A stretch of 7,000 bases of DNA from an uncultured Opitutia bacterium (lineage in GTDB: Bacteria > Verrucomicrobiota > Verrucomicrobiia > Opitutales > UBA953), in NCBI GenBank assembly GCA_903921665.1, contig CAIXQT010000085.1, positions 1 through 7,000 on the forward strand, written 5' to 3'. The position numbers and the translations under genes were made by a program. The notes below the pieces were generated by a model. That model was given only the letters and a program-made list of their open reading frames with translations. It was not told the origin of the DNA and made no database searches. Shown here one piece after another: positions 1-5,211 of the stretch (position 1 is its first letter; each line of letters begins with the position of its first letter).

Positions 1-1134
1 AGGATTGGTGAGGCGGGTCTTGTTCTGGGACTGGAACTTCGGGTCGGGGTGCTTGACGGAGATGACGGCCACGAGACCTTCGCGCATGTCGTCACCGTTG
101 AGCTTGGAGTCCTTGTCCTTGATGAGGTTGTTGGACTTGGCGTAATGGTTGATCACGCGGGTCAGCGCGGAACGGAAGCCGGAGAGGTGCGTGCCGCCCT
201 CGGGCTGGTTGATCAGGTTGGCGTAACTGAAGACCATCTCGTCGTAGCGGTCGTTATACTGCAGGGCGACGTCGAGGGTCATGCGGCGCATGCCCGGCTT
301 GGGCTTCTCGCCGTCGGCCATCACGCGCGGGTTGGAAAGGTCGGTGAAATCGACCTCGGCGGAGATTAGGATCGGCTTCTCGAAAAGGCGTTCCTCGTTC
401 GCGTTGAGGAACGAGACATATTCGGCGATGCCTTCCTTGAATTCGAACTTATCGGCGCGGTTGGAGCGCTGGTCCTTCATCTCGACGGTGATGCCGGGGA
501 CGAGGAACGCGAGTTCGCGCATGCGGCGCACGAGCGTGTCGTACTTGAATTCCTGCGTGGCGACGAAGATCTCCGGATCGGGATGGAAGGTGATCTTCGT
601 GCCGGTGCGCTTCGTCTTGCCGATGACCTTGATGGACTGCGTGACTTCGCCGCGGCAGAACTTCATCTGGTGGACCTCGCCTTCGCGGCTGACTTCCGCG
701 ATGAAGCTGTCGGAGAGGGCGTTGACGCACTTCGCGCCGACGCCGTTGAGACCGCCGGAAACCTGGTAGGCGCCCTTGTCGAACTTGCCGCCGGCGTGAA
801 GATTGGTGAGCACGAGCTCGAGCGTCGGGACCTTTTCTTCCGGGTGCATCGCGACGGGAATGCCGCGACCGTCGTCCTCGACGGAGAGCGAGCCATCCGC
901 ATGGATCTCGACCTTGATGCTCTTGCAATAACCGGCGAGCGCTTCGTCGATCGAGTTGTCGACGATCTCATACACGCAGTGATGGAGGCCGGTCTCGTTC
1001 GTATCACCGATATACATACCGGGTCGTTCGCGCACGGCCTTGAGGCCCTTGAGGCGTTTGATGTCCGCGGCGCCGTAGCTCTCGTTGCCGGCATGCTTGC
1101 CGCGATTCGGGGTTTTCTCAGAATTTTCGCTCAT
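1..1134 (-). CDS. gyrB: DNA gyrase subunit B, N-terminal part (truncated by the window's left edge)
   Basis: ATPase subunit of the type II topoisomerase that negatively supercoils DNA in the cytoplasm together with GyrA. The visible 378 codons cover the GHKL ATPase domain and most of the transducer domain. Motifs: YEIVDNSIDEA (residues 55-65) with the presumed catalytic Glu56 and Mg-binding Asn60; EDDGRGIPV (86-94); the ATP lid GGLNGVGAKCVNALS (127-141); GGTHLSGFRSALTR (313-326) and GDDMREGLVAVISVKHPDPKF (about 347-367) of the transducer. Compared with remembered E. coli GyrB there is a short extra segment near residues 263-283, before the MTLDVALQYND strand. The ATG at 1134-1132 is chosen because an in-frame TAA lies two codons upstream. 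No Shine-Dalgarno sequence is visible. The TOPRIM and C-terminal parts lie beyond position 1. ParE is the alternative, but the GyrB-like match and the preceding DnaA boxes favour GyrB. Confidence 0.95.
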   Translation of the reverse strand, partial: MSENSEKTPNRGKHAGNESYGAADIKRLKGLKAVRERPGMYIGDTNETGLHHCVYEIVDNSIDEALAGYCKSIKVEIHADGSLSVEDDGRGIPVAMHPEEKVPTLELVLTNLHAGGKFDKGAYQVSGGLNGVGAKCVNALSDSFIAEVSREGEVHQMKFCRGEVTQSIKVIGKTKRTGTKITFHPDPEIFVATQEFKYDTLVRRMRELAFLVPGITVEMKDQRSNRADKFEFKEGIAEYVSFLNANEERLFEKPILISAEVDFTDLSNPRVMADGEKPKPGMRRMTLDVALQYNDRYDEMVFSYANLINQPEGGTHLSGFRSALTRVINHYAKSNNLIKDKDSKLNGDDMREGLVAVISVKHPDPKFQSQNKTRLTNP

Positions 1135-1141
1135 GTTTTAG

Positions 1142-1150
1142 TGTGTAAAT
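1142..1150 (-). promoter_or_regulatory. DnaA box-like site in the AT-rich stretch
   Basis: The minus strand reads ATTTACACA, one mismatch (first base) from TTWTNCACA. It is inverted relative to the other three sites and sits inside the AT-rich 1135-1161 segment just upstream of the gyrB start. Confidence 0.35.
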
Positions 1151-1161
1151 AAATGATATTT

Positions 1162-1179
1162 CCCCGCCGGAAGGAGGGG
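1162..1179 (-). other. GC hairpin in the gyrB leader
   Basis: In the gyrB sense, four C pair with four G around a T/C mismatch and two inner C-G pairs with a TTCC loop. It ends 27 bp before the gyrB ATG and is followed by an A/U-rich stretch without a clean U tract. It may be a leader structure or a weak terminator for transcripts from the upstream operon. No function can be assigned. Confidence 0.3.
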
Positions 1180-1192
1180 TGTTTTCATGCTG

Positions 1193-1201
1193 TTTTTCAC
1201 A
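1193..1201 (+). promoter_or_regulatory. DnaA box, relaxed consensus
   Basis: TTTTTCACA fits TTWTNCACA fully. It has the same orientation as the two boxes at 1307-1326 and lies closer to gyrB. Confidence 0.5.
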
Positions 1202-1306
1202 GGGGTATCTGCAACAGGAAACACCCTCACCGTGAATGTTTTTGGCCGCCCAGAAATGACTACCAATCAACCCCTTACAAAAACTTATAGGGGGTGTTAG
1301 AAATCG

Positions 1307-1315
1307 TTGTTCACA
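1307..1315 (+). promoter_or_regulatory. DnaA box-like site, one mismatch
   Basis: TTGTTCACA differs from TTWTNCACA only at the third base. It has the same orientation as the perfect box at 1318-1326, with 2 bp between them, so both face the same side of the helix. Confidence 0.5.
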
Positions 1316-1317
1316 CG

Positions 1318-1326
1318 TTATCCACA
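1318..1326 (+). promoter_or_regulatory. DnaA box, perfect consensus
   Basis: TTATCCACA matches the classic high-affinity DnaA box exactly. It lies 42 bp from the oleB stop, in the gap upstream of gyrB. Confidence 0.7.
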
Positions 1327-1367
1327 GGCCTTTTCCGCCCCCTCCGGCGCAGGCCAAAATCGGGTGC

Positions 1368-2258
1368 TCAGGCCGGGCCGAAAAAGGCGGCGATCGGACC
1401 GAGCGCCGCTTCGCCGGCATCCTCGAGGACATAGTGCCCGGCCTCGGCGAAAAGAAGCTGCCCGGCGCCCGGGAAACGGGCGATGAAGCCCTCCAAGAAT
1501 GACCGGTCGAAGCAGAAGTCACGCATTCCCCAGCAAAGCAGCATGGGCTTGCCCTTCAACCCCTCCAAAGAGGCCTCCACGGCCGCCAAGACATTCCGGG
1601 TGGGGTGTTCGGCCTCCATCGGGATATCGGCCACGAAATCGGCGACCGCCCGGCGGACCGAGGCAGACCCGTAGGGGGCGAGGAAACCGGCCTTGGCGGC
1701 GAGGCTGAGCGGCTTCTCGACGGACATCCAGGTCGCCGGCCAGGCGAAGCCATTGAGCCCCTGGACGATGAACCGTCCGACCAAGGGGGCGCGGCAAAGG
1801 GCGATCCGGGCCGGAATCCGGTCGGACAGGAACGCGCCGGTGTTCGTGACGAGGATCTTCCCTACCCTTTCCGGGTGACGACCGGCGACGCCGAAGCCGA
1901 TGGCGCCACCCCAGTCATGGACGCCTAAGTCGAACTCCTTGAGTCCGAGATGGGCGATGAGCGCTTCGACGTCGGCGATACGATCAGCCAGGCGCAGGAA
2001 ACGGTCCGGGCGAGCGGACAGACCCATGCCGACATGATCCGGAGCGATGACGCGGCGACCTTGCGCGGCGAGCTTCAGGATCAGGTCGCGCCAGAGGAAC
2101 GACCACGAAGGATTGCCATGCAGCAAGAGCACCGGACGTCCATCGCGCGGTCCGTGGTCGACGTAGCTCATGCGACCCGACAGCGCGGCGAAATCCTTCG
2201 GCGCGAACGGATAAAGCGCCCGGACGTCGGGCGAAAGGTCGGCGGCGGTCATTGGCAT
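1368..2258 (-). CDS. oleB: OleB-like alpha/beta hydrolase (haloalkane dehalogenase family III fold)
   Basis: Cytosolic alpha/beta hydrolase. The OleB branch of this family decarboxylates cis-beta-lactones to long-chain olefins in head-to-head hydrocarbon synthesis. The oxyanion motif HGNPSWSFLWR spans residues 47-57. The nucleophile is Asp115 in VHDWGG (113-118), followed by the Trp typical of dehalogenase-type enzymes. The cap segment ends in FVADIPM (208-214), close to the FVxDIP of dehalogenase subfamily III. The likely acid is Asp247 in CWGMRDFCFD (242-251), and the base is His275 in AGHYVLEDA (273-281). The 296-aa length is normal for the family. The start is uncertain: the ATG at 2258 overlaps oleA by 10 bp, while the second ATG at 2252 gives a 4-bp ATGA overlap and is equally plausible; neither has a clear Shine-Dalgarno sequence. 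The adjacent oleA supports OleB over a true dehalogenase. Last gene of the operon. Confidence 0.8.
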   Translation of the reverse strand: MPMTAADLSPDVRALYPFAPKDFAALSGRMSYVDHGPRDGRPVLLLHGNPSWSFLWRDLILKLAAQGRRVIAPDHVGMGLSARPDRFLRLADRIADVEALIAHLGLKEFDLGVHDWGGAIGFGVAGRHPERVGKILVTNTGAFLSDRIPARIALCRAPLVGRFIVQGLNGFAWPATWMSVEKPLSLAAKAGFLAPYGSASVRRAVADFVADIPMEAEHPTRNVLAAVEASLEGLKGKPMLLCWGMRDFCFDRSFLEGFIARFPGAGQLLFAEAGHYVLEDAGEAALGPIAAFFGPA

Positions 2259-3286
2259 TCGATGGCGAGCATCATGCTGGCGAGACCGCTGCCGATTCCG
2301 AGCAGCGCGACGCGCTCGCCGGACTTGATCCTTCCTTCGGCGATGCCCAACGCCAGCGTGGCGGGCACGGAAACCGAGCCGACGTTACCGAGACGATCGA
2401 AGCTCTGGTAATCTTTCGCGGGGTCGAGTCCGAGCTTCTCGAAAAGCAGCGACGAGTGGCGACGGCCTACCTGGTGCGTCACCACGCGATGCGGCGTGGA
2501 TTCGTCCCAACCCGTCACGCCTTTGAAGCGACCCCAGCAACGCTGGGCCAGCGCGACGCCGGCGGCGAGCAGCGCTTCGGAGTCGGTGCGCATGTCGAGT
2601 TCGGCGAACGAGGTGTCTCCCTCGCAAAGCCCGTTGGCGGAAGAATCGGTCTCGGCGGCGCCGCCCAGGAGACGGATCGAACCAGGGCCGGCCAGGTCAT
2701 CACGACAGACCACCGCGGCGGCGCCACCGGCGCCGATGGTGAGGTTCGCGAAGTACGGCTTGATCGTCTCACGCGTCAGCGTGAGGTCCTCGTTGAGGAG
2801 ACGAATCGTGCGTTCGACGAGCGGGCGCCCGTCTTCGCCGGAACAGACCAAGGCTCGACGGATCTGGCCGGACTCCACCATGCCCGCGGCGAGCGCGACG
2901 GCGTTGAGGAAGCCCAGGCAGGCGTTGGAGACGTCGAGGATCTGCGCCTGCGGGCCGAGGCCGAGCAGGCCATGCACGTAGGCCGCGGTCGAAGGCTCGA
3001 GGCGATCGCGGCAGACGGAGGAATGAATCAGCAGGTCGATGTCAGCCGGACCGACCCCGGCGGCCTGCATCGCGCGACGACCGGCGAGCGCGGACGCGGC
3101 AGACGGGCGGATCGCCTGCGGCCAGAAGCGGCGCTCACGGATGCCCGTCATGAGCTCCAGGCGGCCTTCCGGCAGTTTCAGGCGGCCGTAAACCGGGGCG
3201 AGACGGCGCTCGACCTCATCGGAGGTCCAGACCTCGGGCGGAAGTTCGGCCACGAGGCCGGACAGGACTGTGCGCTTGAAGTTCAC
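2249..3286 (-). CDS. oleA: OleA: head-to-head acyl-CoA condensing thiolase-fold enzyme
   Basis: OleA performs a non-decarboxylative Claisen condensation of two fatty acyl-CoAs to a long-chain beta-keto acid, the committed step to olefins or ketones. The 345 residues resemble Xanthomonas OleA along their length. Cys123 in NACLGF (121-126) is the acyl-carrying nucleophile. His271 in THQVGR (270-275) and Asn301 in GNVGSVSVPAT (300-310) complete the thiolase-fold triad. Glu97 in RLEPSTA (95-101) corresponds to the glutamate that distinguishes OleA from FabH, where it acts as the base. The C-terminal VALLGIGSGL (326-335) also matches OleA. Most pipelines would label this '3-oxoacyl-ACP synthase III'. 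The start is a GTG that overlaps the fabI stop as GTGA, with GGAG only 2 nt upstream, so translational coupling is likely. Confidence 0.88.
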   Translation of the reverse strand: MNFKRTVLSGLVAELPPEVWTSDEVERRLAPVYGRLKLPEGRLELMTGIRERRFWPQAIRPSAASALAGRRAMQAAGVGPADIDLLIHSSVCRDRLEPSTAAYVHGLLGLGPQAQILDVSNACLGFLNAVALAAGMVESGQIRRALVCSGEDGRPLVERTIRLLNEDLTLTRETIKPYFANLTIGAGGAAAVVCRDDLAGPGSIRLLGGAAETDSSANGLCEGDTSFAELDMRTDSEALLAAGVALAQRCWGRFKGVTGWDESTPHRVVTHQVGRRHSSLLFEKLGLDPAKDYQSFDRLGNVGSVSVPATLALGIAEGRIKSGERVALLGIGSGLASMMLAIECQ

Positions 3287-4089
3287 GCTCCGGGAAGGCG
3301 GGAAGAAGCGGCCACGAGTTCTTCGTCGAAGAAATTCCAGCCCATGCCGGCGTCGACCACGATGCCTTGGCCGTTGATGCCGCTCGAGCGAGGCGAGAGC
3401 AGCCAGACCGCCGTGTCGGCGACCTCCTGCGTCTTCAGGGCCTCCTTGCGGAAGGTCATCTTCTCGGCGTGCAGGTAGTTGTGGAGATAACCAGGGATAC
3501 CGGCGCTCGCGCTCGTCTTGAGCGGACCGGCGTTGACGGAGTTGAAACGCACGCGTGAGTCGGCCGAGAAGGATTTCGCGAGGAAACGGCTGGCGGATTC
3601 GAGCGCGGCCTTGATCGGCGACATGTAGCCGTAGTTCGAGGCCGTCACCTGCGAGGAGATGCCGATCGAGACGATCGAAGCATCCGGCTTCAGGTGGGGC
3701 TTCAGCGCGCGGGAGAGCTCGACGAGCGAGAACGCGGAGATCGCGGTGGCCTGCAGGAAGTCGGCGCGCACGGTCTCGTGGAAGGGCTGCATGCCCCGGG
3801 AGAAATTGGCGAAGGCCACGCTGTGGAGCACGCCATCAAGCGGTCCGTGTTCGCGCCCGACGTCAGCGGCGAGCTTCTGCGTCTGGGCTTCGTGCTCGAG
3901 GTCGCAGAGGTAGACCGGCTTGCCGTCGAGCAGGCCCTTCAGCGAGTCGAGTCGGGCCTGGGAGCGCACGGAGTAGACCACCTTGGCGCCTTCCGCCTCG
4001 AGGGTCTTGGCGACGTGCCAGGCGACGGACTTCTTGTTCGCGACGCCGAGGACGAGGTAGGTCTTACCGGTAAGGCCGAGGAAGGACAT
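3283..4089 (-). CDS. fabI: Enoyl-ACP reductase, FabI-like (NADH-dependent SDR), divergent
   Basis: Reduces the trans-2-enoyl-ACP double bond in the last step of each type II fatty-acid elongation cycle, in the cytosol. The Rossmann dinucleotide motif GVANKKSVAW (residues 15-24) is typical of FabI. HSVAFAN (89-95) follows, then the Tyr153-x6-Lys160 catalytic pair in NYGYMSPIKAALES (152-165), which is FabI spacing rather than the usual SDR YxxxK. The C-terminal GINGQGIVVDAGMGW (237-251) is the usual end. The 268-aa length is normal. An oddity is that, without gaps, the position equivalent to E. coli Tyr146 is Gly143 and the stretch SIGISSQVTA (141-150) departs from the common YLGAER pattern, so substrate handling or inhibitor response may differ. 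It starts 3 bp after fabZ, with no own Shine-Dalgarno sequence, and overlaps oleA by 4 bp. Confidence 0.87.
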   Translation of the reverse strand: MSFLGLTGKTYLVLGVANKKSVAWHVAKTLEAEGAKVVYSVRSQARLDSLKGLLDGKPVYLCDLEHEAQTQKLAADVGREHGPLDGVLHSVAFANFSRGMQPFHETVRADFLQATAISAFSLVELSRALKPHLKPDASIVSIGISSQVTASNYGYMSPIKAALESASRFLAKSFSADSRVRFNSVNAGPLKTSASAGIPGYLHNYLHAEKMTFRKEALKTQEVADTAVWLLSPRSSGINGQGIVVDAGMGWNFFDEELVAASSRLPGA

Positions 4090-4092
4090 AGG

Positions 4093-4539
4093 TCAGGCGG
4101 GTTGGTCGACGAGGGCGAGGGCGAAGCGGATAGTCAGGACGGCCTTGCCGTCGCGACGTACCGTGCCCGTCATGAAATGGAACTGCTGGAGCGTCTCGAC
4201 GTGCTTCACCTCGATCGAGACCGTATCGCCAGGCTTCACCATTCCCTTGAACTTGGCTTCCTCGATGCGGCAGAGCACAGGCGTCTTGCCAGCAGGGGCG
4301 CCGCCTTCGGATTGGAGCTTCTTGGTCAGGTAAATCGCGCCCGCCTGAAACACCGATTCACAGAGCAGGACGCCCGGGGTGATCGGATTTCCCGGGTAAT
4401 GTCCGGAGTAGAAAGGCTCATCGGCCCGGAAGGTACGCGAACAGGTGGCGCCGTCGGCCCGGACCTCGTCGATCCGGTCCAAGAAGAGGAACGGCGGGCG
4501 ATGAGGGATGGTGTCGAGGACAGCCTGCAGCATAGCCAT
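4093..4539 (-). CDS. fabZ: 3-hydroxyacyl-ACP dehydratase FabZ
   Basis: Dehydrates 3-hydroxyacyl-ACP to trans-2-enoyl-ACP, feeding FabI in the elongation cycle. This is a 148-aa hot-dog-fold protein, the normal length for the family. HRPPFLFLDRIDEV (residues 13-26) is the family's N-terminal signature. GHYPGNPITPGVLLCES (46-62) holds the catalytic His47 and, in PGVLxxE, Glu61. KFKGMVKPGD (97-106) is the conserved 'KFr..V.PGD' strand. The start at ATG 4539 is chosen because GGAGG lies 7 nt upstream and the protein begins just before the HRPPF motif. The reading frame stays open upstream to 4764, but that extension overlaps the divergent peroxiredoxin gene and lacks family similarity. First gene of the fabZ-fabI-oleA-oleB operon. 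FabA is excluded by length and motif. Confidence 0.95.
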   Translation of the reverse strand: MAMLQAVLDTIPHRPPFLFLDRIDEVRADGATCSRTFRADEPFYSGHYPGNPITPGVLLCESVFQAGAIYLTKKLQSEGGAPAGKTPVLCRIEEAKFKGMVKPGDTVSIEVKHVETLQQFHFMTGTVRRDGKAVLTIRFALALVDQPA

Positions 4540-4545
4540 ATTTTT

Positions 4546-4552
4546 GCCTCCG
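4546..4552 (-). promoter_or_regulatory. Ribosome binding site of fabZ
   Basis: The minus strand reads CCGGAGGCAAAAAT before the ATG at 4539, placing GGAGG 7 nt upstream. It is the clearest Shine-Dalgarno sequence in the window and decides the fabZ start. Other genes here rely on coupling or lack a visible site. Confidence 0.75.
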
Positions 4553-4558
4553 GACCGA

Positions 4559-4606
4559 CGGACAAGCGACACGAAAACACCGACGGTCGCATTTGCCTTT
4601 TGTCCG
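4559..4606. repeat. Inverted repeat, possible operator
   Basis: Arms of 7 perfect bases, CGGACAA and TTGTCCG, separated by 34 bp, with a nested 5-bp pair GCGAC/GTCGC. It lies midway between the two divergent genes. It could be bound by a regulator such as a fatty-acid sensor, or it could be coincidental in GC-rich DNA. Confidence 0.35.
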
Positions 4607-4627
4607 CCGGGACCCAACCTGCCTGTC

Positions 4628-5140
4628 ATGAAGACTCTCTTCGCCTCCCTCCTCATGTCCCTCCTCCCCTTCTTCGGTGACGCGGCTGAAAAGCTCGCCG
4701 TCGGCGCCTCCATCCCGGACGTCACCTGCAACGACCAAGACGGCAAGCCTGTCTCCCTCGCCAAGGAAGGCGCTAAGGGCTACCTGCTCGTCTACTTCTA
4801 CCCCAAGGCCAAGACCGGCGGCTGCACCAAGCAGGGTTGCTCGTTGCGTGACAACTGGGACGCCCTCCAGAAGGCCGGCGTCAACGTCCTCGGCGTGAGC
4901 ACCGATGACGAGAAGCTGCAGAAGGAATTCAAGGAAGAGCAGAAGTTCCCCTTCCGCCTCCTCGCCGACAAGGAGAAGAAAGCCGTTACCGAAGCCTTCG
5001 GCGTGAAGAACATCATCGGCATGGCCGGCCGCAGCGCCTTCCTGTTCAAGGACGGCAAGTGCGTCTACGCCGACCACAAGGGTCACACCGGCGACCAGGC
5101 TCAGGTGATCCTCACGTTCCTCGCCGACGCGAAGAAGTAA
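4628..5140 (+). CDS. Exported peroxiredoxin, PrxQ/BCP family
   Basis: Thiol peroxidase reducing hydrogen and organic hydroperoxides, 170 aa. Residues 1-20 form a signal-peptide-like segment: Lys2, a hydrophobic stretch LFASLLMSLLPFF (4-16), then GDAAEK with a likely cut after Ala19 or Ala20. This predicts periplasmic or membrane-facing action, whereas most BCP proteins are cytosolic. The AhpC/TSA thioredoxin fold follows, with the active site YPKAKTGGCTKQGC (58-71). It has the PxxxTxxC motif (Pro59, Thr63), peroxidatic Cys66 and resolving Cys71 at PrxQ spacing. Arg136 in AGRSAFLF is the conserved active-site arginine. The start ATG at 4628 is chosen because it begins the signal sequence; the frame is open further upstream to 4508, but that would run into fabZ. 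No Shine-Dalgarno sequence is evident. Transcribed away from fabZ and closed by the terminator at 5162-5193. Confidence 0.9.
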   Translation: MKTLFASLLMSLLPFFGDAAEKLAVGASIPDVTCNDQDGKPVSLAKEGAKGYLLVYFYPKAKTGGCTKQGCSLRDNWDALQKAGVNVLGVSTDDEKLQKEFKEEQKFPFRLLADKEKKAVTEAFGVKNIIGMAGRSAFLFKDGKCVYADHKGHTGDQAQVILTFLADAKK

Positions 5141-5161
5141 GCCCTACCCTCACTCGCCAAC

Positions 5162-5193
5162 AAAAAGGCCGCCTCGAACGAGGCGGCCTTTTT
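5162..5193. terminator. Bidirectional rho-independent terminator
   Basis: A perfect 10-bp stem GGCCGCCTCG / CGAGGCGGCC (5167-5176, 5179-5188) with a two-base gap (effectively a GAAC tetraloop). It is flanked by AAAAA (5162-5166) and TTTTT (5189-5193), so it works in both directions. It sits 21 bp after the peroxiredoxin stop and 18 bp after the end of the convergent prs gene, serving both. Confidence 0.93.
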
Positions 5194-5211
5194 CATGTCC
5201 TGACGGCAGGC

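Larger units (their letters stand above)
1135..1367. other. Candidate replication origin (oriC) or DnaA-controlled gyrB leader
   Basis: Non-coding gap between the oleB stop and the gyrB start, and the only long gene-free stretch in the window. It holds one perfect DnaA box (TTATCCACA, 1318-1326, plus strand), an adjacent near-box (TTGTTCACA, 1307-1315) exactly 11 bp away start to start, a relaxed-consensus box (TTTTTCACA, 1193-1201) and an inverted one-mismatch box (ATTTACACA read on the minus strand, 1142-1150). Positions 1135-1161 are 22/27 A or T, unlike the GC-rich surroundings, and could serve as an unwinding element. Origins commonly lie near dnaA or gyrB in bacteria. Against this, genes on both sides run the same way, the region is short, and dnaA and dnaN are not in view. 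A DnaA-regulated gyrB promoter is the alternative reading. Confidence 0.5.
4540..4627. promoter_or_regulatory. Divergent promoter region between fabZ and the peroxiredoxin gene
   Basis: An 88-bp gap between divergently oriented starts, which must hold promoters for both the fatty-acid/ole operon and the peroxiredoxin gene. It contains the inverted repeat CGGACAA (4559-4565) / TTGTCCG (4600-4606), with an inner GCGAC (4566-4570) / GTCGC (4586-4590) pair. No convincing -35/-10 pair could be placed on either strand. Confidence 0.55.

Noticed and set aside
1327..1357. GGCC-flanked imperfect palindrome after oleB as a terminator
   Set aside because: The stem is short and interrupted and no U tract follows in the minus-strand direction.
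1118..1522. Minus-strand open frame crossing the gap upstream of gyrB
   Set aside because: It overlaps the oleB end and the gyrB start out of frame, has no motif and would pass through the DnaA boxes.
1368..2258. True haloalkane dehalogenase
   Set aside because: The fold and nucleophile fit, but the adjacent OleA and overlapping starts make OleB more likely; activity on halides cannot be excluded from sequence alone.
2249..3286. FabH (3-oxoacyl-ACP synthase III)
   Set aside because: The thiolase-fold triad is shared, but Glu97 in EPSTA and the overall match to OleA distinguish it from FabH.
2252..3478. 408-codon open frame on the plus strand opposite oleA and the end of fabI
   Set aside because: Biased composition (many His, Arg, Glu, Gly), no recognisable motif, and it lies opposite well-supported genes; it is a product of third-position G/C bias.
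3694..4680. 328-codon open frame on the plus strand opposite fabI and fabZ
   Set aside because: No domain seen; opposite two conserved enzymes and overlapping the divergent promoter.
4540..4764. N-terminal extension of FabZ to the upstream in-frame ATG
   Set aside because: The extension runs antisense into the peroxiredoxin gene and lacks family similarity; the GGAGG-preceded ATG at 4539 fits FabZ length.
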